A stretch of 44,128 bases of DNA, taken from NCBI GenBank assembly GCA_028691965.1, contig JAQUYE010000016.1, positions 1-44,128 on the forward strand. Reading direction: 5' to 3'. The stretch comes from Paludibacter sp. (GTDB lineage Bacteria; Bacteroidota; Bacteroidia; Bacteroidales; Paludibacteraceae). The translations under genes and the position numbers were made by a program. Below the pieces are notes generated by a model. It saw only the letters and a program-made list of their open reading frames with translations, was not told the DNA's origin and made no database searches. Positions 23,024-32,009 of this stretch are shown here, piece after piece. Each line of letters starts with the position of its first letter. The first letter of the stretch is position 1.

Positions 23024-24016
23024 ATGAGCACTCTCAGCAAATTACATAATCGCTTTGCATCTGTAGCCGGACAGTATTACCCTGCTAATCAGGCAGAACT
23101 GAATACTGAGCTTAGCAGGCTATATGCTCTTGCAACACCACCACAGGGTTCCGACCCCCTTGCGCTAATAGTTCCCTTTTCAGGTTATATGTTTTCAGGA
23201 AAAACAGCGGCTTCGGCTTACAATCAGCTTGATCCGGAGAAACAATACAAACGCATTTTCGTACTTACCAGTGCCCGAATGAATAACTTTATCGGGGCTT
23301 CGGTATTTTGTGATGGAGATTATGTAGTGCCCAACGGAATTGCCGAAGTGGATATCCTTTACGGAAGAACAATTGTTGAAGAACATCCGAATTTATTTAC
23401 AGATGCCCGTACCCCTCACTATCATGAACACAGCATAGAAGTCCAGCTGCCCTTTATTCTGCACAAGGTTCGCAAGCCTTTTAAAATAGTTCCTATCGTA
23501 ATTGGCACACATACACCTGAAGTATGCCGGCAATTGGCACAGGTATTAAAACCCGAACTTCATTCCGGTAATTTGTTTATTATTAGTACTGACTTTTCAG
23601 GAGTACTTCAGGAGAGTGCGGCAAAAGTACTGGATGAGGAAACCGGGGCTGCCATTGCTACTAATAGTCCGGAACGTTTAATTAAAGTTCTCAATAAACA
23701 CGAAAAACTTCAGATTCCGGGTTATGTTGCCAGTTTATACAGCTGGTCATCGGTACTTACCCTGTTGTATATGAGTCAGGGCGAGGAGCAGGCAATCTAT
23801 ACAACAGTAGATAGTTGTACTTCGGGAGATATCCCCTACTACGGCAATCGTGAAAAGGTAACCGGGTATAAAGCAATAACACTAACGCGTCGACTTCCCG
23901 AATCGGAAACAACAGGAATAAGCACTCCAGAACGAAATGATTTTCTGTTTAAAACAGTAAATACACTTCGTAATTTATTCAAATCGCCCCACAAGAAAGA
24001 TAAAAAAGGACGTTAA
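23024..24016 (+). CDS. MEMO-like (AmmeMemoRadiSam system B) protein with altered metal site
   Basis: A 330-residue cytoplasmic protein with the MEMO family framework: LIVPFSGYMFSGKTA (49-62), EHSIEVQLPF (135-144), STDFSG (188-193) and DSCTSGD with Cys265. The family normally has PHAGY, a SHH motif and SDxSH, and uses these histidines with the cysteine to bind metal. Here the first His position appears to be Phe52, the SHH region reads LTSARMNN, and the last His is Gly193. The EHSIEVQLPF block and the Cys remain. It has its own promoter, and no radical-SAM or AMMECR1 partner lies nearby. It ends overlapping the araR stop by 4 bp. Fold assignment is strong; activity is doubtful. Confidence 0.82.
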   Translation: MSTLSKLHNRFASVAGQYYPANQAELNTELSRLYALATPPQGSDPLALIVPFSGYMFSGKTAASAYNQLDPEKQYKRIFVLTSARMNNFIGASVFCDGDYVVPNGIAEVDILYGRTIVEEHPNLFTDARTPHYHEHSIEVQLPFILHKVRKPFKIVPIVIGTHTPEVCRQLAQVLKPELHSGNLFIISTDFSGVLQESAAKVLDEETGAAIATNSPERLIKVLNKHEKLQIPGYVASLYSWSSVLTLLYMSQGEEQAIYTTVDSCTSGDIPYYGNREKVTGYKAITLTRRLPESETTGISTPERNDFLFKTVNTLRNLFKSPHKKDKKGR

Positions 24017-24666
24017 CCGTTTTTCAGTTTATAGTAATACGCACCCTTTTTGGAACCCGACTTATCCACCTCGTTCAGCTTTTCCAGAAAATCAAAGCCA
24101 AGCATTCGCTTGCGAAAATTCCGTTTATCCAGTGTTTGATCATAGATTGCCTCGTAGAGCGATTGCAGGTCGGTAAGAGTGAATTTTTCAGGAAGGAAAT
24201 TCAGTCCGATAGGTTCAACGGAAGCTTTGCGACGAAGGATATTCAGGGCATCGCTGACCATTTGCTCATGATCGAATATAAGTTGTCCGGCTTGATGGAT
24301 ATTCATCCAGGAAGCGTTGTGACGGGCTAGTAGCGACTGATCGGAAGTTTCAATATTGATAAGTGCATAATAGGCACAGGAGATTACCCTCCGGCCCGGA
24401 TCCCTGTCGACCGCACCATACATACCTACCTGTTCCATATAGATATTCTCCAGACCGGTAAGATCGGTCAGCACACGGATAGCTGCTTCATCCAGCGACT
24501 CTTCCTTTCGCACAAAACCACCCATCAGTGAAAGTCCACCTCTTGCCGGTTCCATGGCACGGGGATGTGCCAACAGCCGGATTTCATTCTCCTGAAATCC
24601 GAGAATGATACAGTCGACCGCCACCAGGTGCTGATCTTGCGAACTATAATAATTTTCTGCAGTCAT
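24013..24666 (-). CDS. araR: NUDIX-type arabinose regulator AraR
   Basis: A 217-residue protein: an N-terminal NUDIX-fold domain (about 10-145) and a C-terminal winged helix (about 155-215, FTLTDLQSLYEAIYDQTLDK, NFRKRML). The NUDIX box starting at Gly50 keeps G, the first E (Glu56) and R64 but reads RVLTDL instead of REuxEE, so it should be catalytically dead. This matches NrtR-family regulators, in particular the AraR repressor described for Bacteroides arabinose genes. It is the last gene after galM and the symporter and would sense arabinose. Two palindromes at 27685-27701 and 27887-27903 are candidate targets. Confidence 0.85.
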   Translation of the reverse strand: MTAENYYSSQDQHLVAVDCIILGFQENEIRLLAHPRAMEPARGGLSLMGGFVRKEESLDEAAIRVLTDLTGLENIYMEQVGMYGAVDRDPGRRVISCAYYALINIETSDQSLLARHNASWMNIHQAGQLIFDHEQMVSDALNILRRKASVEPIGLNFLPEKFTLTDLQSLYEAIYDQTLDKRNFRKRMLGFDFLEKLNEVDKSGSKKGAYYYKLKNG

Positions 24667-24680
24667 ACTAACATAAACAT

Positions 24681-24717
24681 CGACTTCATTCTGTTAACCT
24701 GTAACAGAACAAAGTCG
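24681..24717. repeat. Large stem-loop between the symporter gene and araR
   Basis: CGACTTCATTCTGTTA (24681-24696) pairs with TAACAGAACAAAGTCG (24702-24717), with a 2x2 internal mismatch and a 5-nt loop. There is no strong T run after it, so it looks more like an mRNA processing or stability hairpin, or a partial attenuator, than a full terminator. Confidence 0.6.
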
Positions 24718-24731
24718 AAGTATATGATTTT

Positions 24732-26411
24732 TTACCAGAAGTAAATATAAAATGCTACTGTAATACCAAGAATTATTACAGAATGGATAACATCCCACTT
24801 ATTCCAGCTGGCACGGGTTACTGCTTTTTCGGCAGGAGATGTCGAGCCAAAGGTCAGTCCCTGAAGCTGTGCTTCAGAAGCAGGTTTGGTAAACATACTT
24901 ACCACAATCATCACCAGCACACTGAACATAAACATACCACCACTGAAGAACAACCAGTTCACATCGTAGAATAAGTCCTTGAACCAGCTTTCGGAGGGAT
25001 TAGCAGACATCGAGTAATACACTTTAGCACCAAGACGGGTCAGACCTACCACAAAACCGGAAATCAGTCCCCACAGTCCGGCCTGAGGTGTTACCTTCTT
25101 TGAAACAACTCCTAAGAGGAAGGCTGCAGCAATACCCGGGGCCAGTACCGACTGAACATCCTGCAGATAAGCATACAGAACATCTCCAACGCTCTTCATT
25201 ACCGGAATCCAGAGGATACCCAGTACCACAATTACAACAGTAGCAATACGACCAGTGCTCAATAACTGTTTTTCAGTAGCAGATGGTTTAAAGCGTTTGT
25301 AGAAGTCGATCGTAAACAACATAGCCGACGAATTGAACAACGACGCCAACGAGCTCATCAATGCTGCAAGAATACCTGCTACTACCAGACCTTTGATACC
25401 GGCAGGAAGCAATTTGGCAACCAGAGTTGGGAATGCAGCATCCGAGTTTGGATTACCATTGGCCAGCTCAGGAAGGAAGGTACCTGTCTTTGAATGCAAA
25501 GCAAACGCAATCATACCCGGAATAAGGAAAATAAACACCGGGGTAAGCTTCAGATAAGCACCGAATATCGTACCACGGCGGGCCTGTGTTTCGTTTTTAC
25601 CTGAAAGTACACGTTGTACAATATACTGGTCGGTACACCAATACCAGAAACCAATGATAGAGGAACCTATAAACACACCTAACCAGGGGAAGTTCGCATC
25701 ACTGTTGCTGCGAATCAGGTTGGCCATCGAGTCGCCGTAATCATTCACAGGAGTAGCGCGCACTATAGTCATCATTTCATTCCATCCTCCCAGTTCCTTT
25801 AAACCGAGAACAACAATAATAAGTGACCCAAGTAATAGAATTGGTGTTTGAAGTACCGATGTATAGAGTACCGATTTCATTCCACCGATTACCGTATAAA
25901 GGGCTGTTATCAATACCAGACCGATAGCCGCAATCCAGAAGAAATCAATTCCCCAGAGTTCTTTAATTCCGAATACCTGTTGGAACACTAAGCCCCCGGC
26001 ATAAACGGTTACAGCCACTTTTGTAAGCACATAACTAATCAGCGATATTACTGAAAGGATAGTACGTGATTGAGGATTATACCTTCTTTCAAGGAATTCA
26101 GGCATTGTAAGAACCATACTACGGGAATAAAAAGGTACGAACACCCATCCCAGGATAAGAATCATCCATCCCTGAATTTCCCAATGCGCCATCGCCATAC
26201 CACTGGAAGCACCAGCACCGGCCAGACCGATCAGGTGTTCTGAACCAATGTTTGATGCAAAAATGGATGCACCAATCGCAATCCAGGTAGCATCACGTCC
26301 GGCGAGGAAATAATCTCCCGAACTATCTTGCTTCTGACGCATTACCCACACTACGATACCGATGAGTGCCATCGCAAAGATACCGATTACAATCCAATCT
26401 AATTGTTCCAT
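24732..26411 (-). CDS. Sodium:solute symporter (SGLT-type), probable arabinose transporter
   Basis: A 559-residue membrane protein with about 14 segments and SSS-family motifs: GDYFLAGRDATWIAIGAS near the N-terminus, IGSEHLIGLAGAG, YTVIGGMKSVLYTSVLQ and FWYWCTDQYIVQRVLSG. These match SGLT-like sugar symporters, which use the sodium gradient. It lies 20 bp after galM and before araR, divergent from araDAB, so L-arabinose (or another monosaccharide) is the likely cargo. Family is certain; substrate is inferred from position. Confidence 0.9.
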   Translation of the reverse strand: MEQLDWIVIGIFAMALIGIVVWVMRQKQDSSGDYFLAGRDATWIAIGASIFASNIGSEHLIGLAGAGASSGMAMAHWEIQGWMILILGWVFVPFYSRSMVLTMPEFLERRYNPQSRTILSVISLISYVLTKVAVTVYAGGLVFQQVFGIKELWGIDFFWIAAIGLVLITALYTVIGGMKSVLYTSVLQTPILLLGSLIIVVLGLKELGGWNEMMTIVRATPVNDYGDSMANLIRSNSDANFPWLGVFIGSSIIGFWYWCTDQYIVQRVLSGKNETQARRGTIFGAYLKLTPVFIFLIPGMIAFALHSKTGTFLPELANGNPNSDAAFPTLVAKLLPAGIKGLVVAGILAALMSSLASLFNSSAMLFTIDFYKRFKPSATEKQLLSTGRIATVVIVVLGILWIPVMKSVGDVLYAYLQDVQSVLAPGIAAAFLLGVVSKKVTPQAGLWGLISGFVVGLTRLGAKVYYSMSANPSESWFKDLFYDVNWLFFSGGMFMFSVLVMIVVSMFTKPASEAQLQGLTFGSTSPAEKAVTRASWNKWDVIHSVIILGITVAFYIYFW

Positions 26412-26431
26412 AAAAACTGTTTTATACGTTG

Positions 26432-27571
26432 TTATTTTTCGATTCCGAATTGATAGATTACCCGACTATTGTAAGTCTGACCCGGCTCCAGCACCACCGA
26501 AGGCCATTCAGGCTTGTTCGGACTATCCGGATAATGTTGTGTTTCCAGGCAAACAGCTGCGCGCTGCTGGTAAACAATACCTTTTTTACCTATTTGCGTT
26601 CCATCCAGGAAATTACCGGTATACACCTGAATACCCGGTTCGTTGGTATACACTTCCAGACTAATTCCACTTTCAGGAGAAACCAGTCGCGCAGCCAGTT
26701 GTGTAATATCATTAGCAGTATCCAGCACCCAGTTATGATCGTAACCATTACCATTTTTCAACTGCTCGTAGTCGTAGTTGTTAATTTCCGCACCAATTTC
26801 CCTCGCTGTGGTGAAGTCCATCGGAGTGCCGGCAACACTATCAATTGCACCGGTAGTCATAAATGTACTGTCGACCGGAGTAAAGCTTGAAGCATTTACA
26901 TACAGCATATGATCAGTAATGGCATTCACGGGATTTCCGGAAAGATTAAAATAAGAGTGGTTACACATATTGATAACCGTTTTCTTGTCGGTAGTCGCTG
27001 CAAACTGAATGTCGATAGCATTATTCTCAGTCAGCGTAAATCGTACGGTTGTTGTCACAGTTCCCGGGAAATTCATTTCGCCTTCCGGCGATACCAGGGT
27101 CATTTCAAGCGTTGTCGGATCCGGTTGACGAACCTGCTTAAACACCTTATACTGCCATCCTTCCGGTCCGCCGTGCAAACAGTGACCAAAATTATTTTGA
27201 GGAAGCTGAATGGTATCTCCGTCGAGCACCAGCAAGCCTTTATTAATACGGTTAGCATACCGGCCTATTGTAGCACCGAAATCACCCGGATTATTCAGAT
27301 AGCCGCTGATAGAGTCGTATCCCAACACAACATCCTGAAGTACCCCGTTTTTATCAGGCACCATAACAGAAACGATTCTTCCGCCAAAATTGGTAATAGC
27401 TACTTCCGCTCCGGAAGCATTTTTCAGCACCCAAAGATCAATGGAGTCGGTTTCGTTTATTACAGTTTGAAAATCGGAACGCAACAAACCGGATACTGTT
27501 TTCTCTTCCTTTGTGCCACAAGCCTGCAACATAAGCGCCACTGCGGCAACAGCAACTAGAATTTTTTTCAT
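26432..27571 (-). CDS. galM: Aldose 1-epimerase (mutarotase) lipoprotein
   Basis: A 379-residue lipoprotein (leader MKKILVAVAAVALMLQAC, lipobox LQAC). The galactose mutarotase domain is complete: AEVAITNFGGRIVSVMVPD-type start, IGRYANRI, HCLHGG, NHSYFNL with the catalytic His, GYDHNWVLD and the late PGIQVYTGN. It interconverts alpha and beta anomers, here presumably in the periplasm or at the outer membrane to feed the symporter encoded 20 bp downstream. The arabinose setting makes arabinose or galactose the likely substrate. A good promoter lies at 27648-27678. Confidence 0.92.
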   Translation of the reverse strand: MKKILVAVAAVALMLQACGTKEEKTVSGLLRSDFQTVINETDSIDLWVLKNASGAEVAITNFGGRIVSVMVPDKNGVLQDVVLGYDSISGYLNNPGDFGATIGRYANRINKGLLVLDGDTIQLPQNNFGHCLHGGPEGWQYKVFKQVRQPDPTTLEMTLVSPEGEMNFPGTVTTTVRFTLTENNAIDIQFAATTDKKTVINMCNHSYFNLSGNPVNAITDHMLYVNASSFTPVDSTFMTTGAIDSVAGTPMDFTTAREIGAEINNYDYEQLKNGNGYDHNWVLDTANDITQLAARLVSPESGISLEVYTNEPGIQVYTGNFLDGTQIGKKGIVYQQRAAVCLETQHYPDSPNKPEWPSVVLEPGQTYNSRVIYQFGIEK

Positions 27572-27647
27572 GTGTATGAATGTTTTATTTGATGACCAAA
27601 AAAGCTTTAAAAGAAGACATACTCTTCCCCTGCCTTAAAACGACGTT

Positions 27648-27678
27648 CAAAAGTATTTTAAATTTACTTATCTGCAAA
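27648..27678 (-). promoter_or_regulatory. Promoter of the galM-symporter-araR operon
   Basis: On the minus strand TTTG (27675-27678) and TACTTTTG (27648-27655) are separated by 19 bp, a close match to the Bacteroidetes consensus. The 17-bp palindrome at 27685-27701 lies just upstream of the -33 box. Confidence 0.65.
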
Positions 27679-27684
27679 ATAAAA

Positions 27685-27701
27685 AGTGTACCTAATACAC
27701 T
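27685..27701. promoter_or_regulatory. Candidate AraR operator 1
   Basis: AGTGTACCTAATACACT: perfect arms AGTGTA/TACACT around a 5-nt centre. It shares its first 9 bases and its last arm with the second site at 27887-27903. The two sites flank the 357-bp galM-araD interval, whose remaining sequence holds only the two promoters and AT-rich DNA. Confidence 0.6.
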
Positions 27702-27844
27702 AAAACTGTTTTAAAACATATTTTGAGTTTTATTGATACATTAAGTCACACAAGGAAAAGTGGCATTTACCTGTCAAAACCTTGCTTTAACTGAAAACCG
27801 AACAGCATTTAATTATATATGTTGTATAACATATCTGCCGATTA

Positions 27845-27874
27845 TTGCGCATAAAATAAATATAGCTACTTTTG
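27845..27874 (+). promoter_or_regulatory. Promoter of araDA
   Basis: TTG (27845-27847) and TACTTTTG (27867-27874) with a 19-bp gap. Transcription would start near 27881, just before candidate operator 2, giving a leader of about 48 nt to araD. Confidence 0.65.
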
Positions 27875-27886
27875 TTCTGAATAACA

Positions 27887-27903
27887 AGTGTACCTGTCAC
27901 ACT
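27887..27903. promoter_or_regulatory. Candidate AraR operator 2
   Basis: AGTGTACCTGTCACACT: a near-perfect palindrome (one arm mismatch) almost identical to operator 1. It lies immediately downstream of the predicted araD transcription start, a position that suits repression. Confidence 0.6.
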
Positions 27904-27928
27904 TAAAGCAATCAAACGAAAGAAATAT

Positions 27929-28612
27929 ATGTTAGAAGCATTAAAAGAAAAGGTTTTCAAGGCTAACCTTGACCTTGTAAGCCACGGATTGGTAATATTC
28001 ACCTGGGGGAATGTAAGTGCTATCGACCGTGAAAGCGGACTGGTAGTTATTAAACCTTCAGGAGTTAGTTACGACGAGATGAAGGCCGAACACATGGTAG
28101 TGGTGGATCTGGATGGCAAGGTAGTGGAAGGAACTTTGAAACCATCTTCCGATACAGCAACTCATGTGGTACTCTACAAGGCATTCCCCGAAATCGGAGG
28201 CATCGTTCATACCCATTCTACCTATGCTACGGCATGGGCACAGGCCGGTATTGACCTGCCGAACATCGGAACTACGCATGCCGACTATTTCTCGCAGGAG
28301 ATACCCTGCACACGCATGATGACACAGGCTGAAGTCGAAGGCGCTTACGAACTGGAAACGGGAAATGTGATAGTGGAACGTTTCAACGAAATTAATCCGG
28401 TTCACGTACCGGGTGTACTGGTGTGTAACCACGGACCGTTCTCCTGGGGAAAGGATGCCCACGATGCAGTACACAACGCGGTGGTAATGGAACAATGTGC
28501 TAAAATGGCACACATAGCTTTCTCGGTTAATCCGAACCTGAAAATGAACCACCACCTGATTACCAAGCATTTTCTGCGCAAGCATGGACCGGGTGCCTAT
28601 TACGGACAATAA
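27929..28612 (+). CDS. araD: L-ribulose-5-phosphate 4-epimerase
   Basis: A 227-residue class II aldolase-family protein, close to E. coli AraD (231 aa). Metal-binding histidines are seen in [18 protein letters not shown] and in the [10 protein letters not shown] block; [11 protein letters not shown] and the N-terminal [19 protein letters not shown] are also typical. It converts L-ribulose-5-phosphate to D-xylulose-5-phosphate, the last step into the pentose phosphate pathway. It leads the araD-araA-araB cluster, with the promoter and candidate AraR operator just upstream; araA follows after 38 bp. Confidence 0.95.
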   Translation: MLEALKEKVFKANLDLVSHGLVIFTWGNVSAIDRESGLVVIKPSGVSYDEMKAEHMVVVDLDGKVVEGTLKPSSDTATHVVLYKAFPEIGGIVHTHSTYATAWAQAGIDLPNIGTTHADYFSQEIPCTRMMTQAEVEGAYELETGNVIVERFNEINPVHVPGVLVCNHGPFSWGKDAHDAVHNAVVMEQCAKMAHIAFSVNPNLKMNHHLITKHFLRKHGPGAYYGQ

Positions 28613-28650
28613 TATTAAGGAACAAAAAAACAATTAAAAAAAAATATCGT

Positions 28651-30159
28651 ATGGAATTTAAATTTGACAATTTCGAAGTATGGTTCATTACCGGCGCACA
28701 GTTGCTGTACGGTGGTGATGCTGTTGTTAAGGTAGATGCTCATTCCAATGAGATGGTTAAGGGACTGAACGATTCAGGTAATCTTCCTGTAAAAGTAGTA
28801 TACAAAGGTACAGCTAATTCATCTGCCGAAATATCTGAGATTATGCGCTCAGCTAATGGTGATCCGAAATGTATCGGTATGATTACCTGGATGCACACTT
28901 TCTCACCTGCCAAAATGTGGATTCATGGGTTGATGGACTACAAAAAACCCTTATTACACCTGCATACCCAGTACAACGAGACCATTCCCTGGGATGAAAT
29001 CGACATGGACTTCATGAACCTGAACCAATCAGCTCACGGTGACCGTGAATTCGGCTTTATCACCAGTCGCCTCAGAAAACCCCGCAAAGTAGTGGTTGGC
29101 TACTGGAAGGACAAAGAAACCCATTCAAAGATTGCCAGCTGGATGCGTGTTGCTACCGGATGGGCTGATGCTCAGGATATGCGTATCATTCGTTTTGGCG
29201 ACAACATGAACAATGTAGCAGTAACCGATGGCGATAAAGTAGAAGCTGAAATCCGTCTGGGATATCATGTCGACAATGCTCCTATCGCTAAACTGGTGCC
29301 ATTTGTAAACGAAGTAACCGAAGCTGAAATTGATGCGCTGGTAGCCGAATACGAACGTCAGTATGACTTTGCCGACAATTGCAAACCGGGTGCCGAACTG
29401 CATAGTTTTGTACGTGATGCAGCAGCACAGGAAATCGGACTTCGTCGCTTCCTGGAGAAAAAAGGAGCAAAAGCGTTCACCACCAGTTTCGACGAGCTCG
29501 AAGGTTTGAATCAGCTGATGGGGTTTGCTACTCAACGACTGATGGCCGAAGGATATGGTTTCGGTGCTGAAGGCGACTGGAAAACAGCTGCTCTGGTGCG
29601 TACCATGTGGGTGATGGGACAGGGTATCGGAGGCGGAGCTTCCTTCCTGGAAGATTACACCCTTAACTTCGATGGAGCAAAAAGCTCTATTCTTCAGTCA
29701 CACATGCTCGAAATCAGTCCGGCTATTGCTGCCAAAAAACCCCGCGTAGAAGTTCACTACCTTGGAATCGGCGACTCAGGAACCTGCGCTCGTCTTGTGT
29801 TCCAGGCTCACGAAGGTGAAGGTATTGCTGCAACAATTGTTGACATGGGTAACCGTTTCCGCATGATTGTTAATAAAGTAGATGTAATCAAGGCTAAAGC
29901 ATTGCCTAAGTTGCCGGTAGCATGTGCACTCTGGATTCCGGAACCTAATTTCGAAGTGGGTGCAGGCGCCTGGATTCAGGCCGGTGGTACTCACCACTCC
30001 AGCTTCTCGTTTGCTCTTACTGTTGAGCATATGGAAGATTATGCTGAAATTGCCGACATCGAACTGTTGATTATTGATAAGGATACCACTATGCGCAACT
30101 TTAAACAAGATATGCGCAACAACGAAGTGTATTACTTCATCAACAAAGCATTACGCTAA
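28651..30159 (+). CDS. araA: L-arabinose isomerase
   Basis: A 502-residue protein, the usual size for AraA. Catalytic and metal-binding residues are in place: Glu in GFGAEGDWKTAAL, Glu in FLEDYTLNFD, His in SHMLEISP, and His in GGTHHSSFS. It isomerises L-arabinose to L-ribulose in the cytoplasm using a divalent metal. It sits between araD and araB; the strong hairpin after its stop (30174-30217) probably limits read-through into araB. Confidence 0.96.
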   Translation: MEFKFDNFEVWFITGAQLLYGGDAVVKVDAHSNEMVKGLNDSGNLPVKVVYKGTANSSAEISEIMRSANGDPKCIGMITWMHTFSPAKMWIHGLMDYKKPLLHLHTQYNETIPWDEIDMDFMNLNQSAHGDREFGFITSRLRKPRKVVVGYWKDKETHSKIASWMRVATGWADAQDMRIIRFGDNMNNVAVTDGDKVEAEIRLGYHVDNAPIAKLVPFVNEVTEAEIDALVAEYERQYDFADNCKPGAELHSFVRDAAAQEIGLRRFLEKKGAKAFTTSFDELEGLNQLMGFATQRLMAEGYGFGAEGDWKTAALVRTMWVMGQGIGGGASFLEDYTLNFDGAKSSILQSHMLEISPAIAAKKPRVEVHYLGIGDSGTCARLVFQAHEGEGIAATIVDMGNRFRMIVNKVDVIKAKALPKLPVACALWIPEPNFEVGAGAWIQAGGTHHSSFSFALTVEHMEDYAEIADIELLIIDKDTTMRNFKQDMRNNEVYYFINKALR

Positions 30160-30173
30160 TATTATAAGGTAAA

Positions 30174-30217
30174 GCCCGTAACTTTCAATCGCTGATTGCA
30201 GTTACGGGCCTTTTCAT
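30174..30217 (+). terminator. Intrinsic terminator between araA and araB
   Basis: GCCCGTAACT (30174-30183) pairs perfectly with AGTTACGGGC (30200-30209). An inner CAATC/GATTG stem stacks inside the loop, and CTTTTCATTTT follows. The form is that of a rho-independent terminator inside an operon. Confidence 0.75.
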
Positions 30218-30243
30218 TTTATCATCTAATCTCTTATAAAAAA

Positions 30244-31917
30244 ATGAGCAAATACGTTATAGGACTCGATTATGGCAGCGACTCGGCTCGTGCCGTAGTT
30301 GTAAATGCCGGGACCGGCGAAGAAATGGCATCTTCGGTAAAATACTATCCCCGCTGGATGGAAGGTAAATACTGCGCGCCTACTGCCAATCAGTACCGCC
30401 AACATCCCCTTGATTATATTGAAGTACTTGAACATACTGTTAAGGAAGCATTGAGCAAATCTCCTGCAGGAACTGCTGAGAATGTAGTGGGTATTGCTTT
30501 TGACACTACGGGTAGCACACCGGCATTTACCGACAAAAACGGAGTACCATTGGCTATGTTGCCCGAGTTTGCCGAAAACCCCAATGCCATGTTTGTATTG
30601 TGGAAAGACCATACCGCCATTAAGGAAGCTCAGGAAATCAACGACCTCTCAGCGAAATGGAATATCGACTACACTTCCTACGAAGGGGGTATCTATTCTT
30701 CGGAATGGTTCTGGGCAAAAGCATTGCATGTATTACGCGACGACCCGAAAGTACGCGATGCGGCCTATTCAATTGTTGAACACTGTGACTGGATGCCGGC
30801 ATTAATTACCGGCACCGAAAAGCCTGACAACATGTACCGTAGCCGTTGCGCTTCGGGGCATAAGGCTATGTGGCTGGAACAATGGGGCGGACTTCCTTCC
30901 GAGGAATTCCTTACAGCTCTTGATCCGGTGTTGGCCGGTTTCCGCAGCCGCTTATACACCGACACCTGTGCAAGCGACACTAAAGTAGGAAACCTTACCG
31001 AAGAGTGGGCAAAACGCCTCGGACTGACCACTAATGTTGCTGTTGCCGTGGGTGCTTTTGATGCCCACATGGGTGCTGTGGGTGCTGAAGTTAAACCGGG
31101 TGCCCTGGTACGCATCATAGGTACTTCGACCTGCGATATTATGGTTTCCGATTATACGGAGATGGGCGACAAGCTGATCCCGGGTATATGCGGACAGGTA
31201 GATGGCTCGGTAATTCCCGGTATGATCGGACTGGAAGCCGGTCAGTCGGCCTTCGGCGACATCTACGCATGGTTCAAACGGGTAGTTGCATGGCCTGTTG
31301 AAAACATACTGGCAAAAACTACCTTGATTGATGAGGCTACTAAACAAAAACTGATAGAGGAAACACTCGATCAGATTATTCCGGCTCTTTCGGCTGAGGC
31401 CGAGAAAGTTCCGGTAGCCGAATCAACGGTGCTTGCAACCGACTGGATGAATGGTCGCCGCACTCCGGATGCTAATCAGCTGGTAAAAGGCACAATCACC
31501 GGACTTAACCTCGGTAGTTCTGCTCCTCTTATCTTCCGGGCATTGGTAGAAGCTACAGCCTATGGCTCGAAGGCTATTGTCGATCGCTTTATCGAAAACG
31601 GAGTGGAAATCCGTGAAATCATTGGTATCGGTGGTATTTCACTGAAGTCGCCTTTTGTAATGCAAACCATGGCCGATGTACTTAATATGCCTATCAAGGT
31701 TGCCAAAGCCGATCAGGCCTGTGCGCTGGGTACTGCTATGTTTGCCGCAGTGGCTGCAGGTGTGTATGCTAAGGTGGAAGAGGCTCAGAAAGTGATGGGA
31801 CAAGGCTTTGCACAGGAGTATTTCCCTAATGCCGGGAACCATAAGATGTACCTCGAACTGTACAAAAACTATCAGGCTATCGGTCAGTTTACCGAAAAGA
31901 ATTTGTTTAACAGTTAA
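30244..31917 (+). CDS. araB: L-ribulokinase
   Basis: The start at ATG 30244 (MSKYVIGLDYGSDSARAVVV) puts the FGGY-kinase nucleotide-binding motif at the N-terminus; the longer frame from 30196 starts inside the terminator hairpin. The product is 557 residues, typical of AraB. Further motifs are WKDHTAI, GVAFDTTG-like GIAFDTTGSTPAF, GTSTCDIM and GIGGISLKSPFVMQ near the C-terminus. It phosphorylates L-ribulose with ATP. It lies 84 bp after araA, beyond a terminator-like hairpin, and no clear TAnnTTTG box is seen in the gap. Confidence 0.95.
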   Translation: MSKYVIGLDYGSDSARAVVVNAGTGEEMASSVKYYPRWMEGKYCAPTANQYRQHPLDYIEVLEHTVKEALSKSPAGTAENVVGIAFDTTGSTPAFTDKNGVPLAMLPEFAENPNAMFVLWKDHTAIKEAQEINDLSAKWNIDYTSYEGGIYSSEWFWAKALHVLRDDPKVRDAAYSIVEHCDWMPALITGTEKPDNMYRSRCASGHKAMWLEQWGGLPSEEFLTALDPVLAGFRSRLYTDTCASDTKVGNLTEEWAKRLGLTTNVAVAVGAFDAHMGAVGAEVKPGALVRIIGTSTCDIMVSDYTEMGDKLIPGICGQVDGSVIPGMIGLEAGQSAFGDIYAWFKRVVAWPVENILAKTTLIDEATKQKLIEETLDQIIPALSAEAEKVPVAESTVLATDWMNGRRTPDANQLVKGTITGLNLGSSAPLIFRALVEATAYGSKAIVDRFIENGVEIREIIGIGGISLKSPFVMQTMADVLNMPIKVAKADQACALGTAMFAAVAAGVYAKVEEAQKVMGQGFAQEYFPNAGNHKMYLELYKNYQAIGQFTEKNLFNS

Positions 31918-31951
31918 ATTTAACGACAACCGACACCTGTTTACAACAACG

Positions 31952-31990
31952 AAAGGCTGTTCCATAAATGCGGAACAGCCTTTCTTATTT
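31952..31990 (+). terminator. Intrinsic terminator after araB
   Basis: AAAGGCTGTTCC (31952-31963) pairs perfectly with GGAACAGCCTTT (31972-31983), an 8-nt loop, then CTTATTT. It ends the arabinose transcript before the convergent CotH-like gene. Confidence 0.8.
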
Positions 31991-32009
31991 ATTTTAAATC
32001 GTTGTTATA

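Noticed and set aside
24013-24016. Four-base overlap of the MEMO-like and araR stops
   Set aside because: Convergent genes sharing TTAA as both stops is a common consequence of compact spacing and needs no special explanation.
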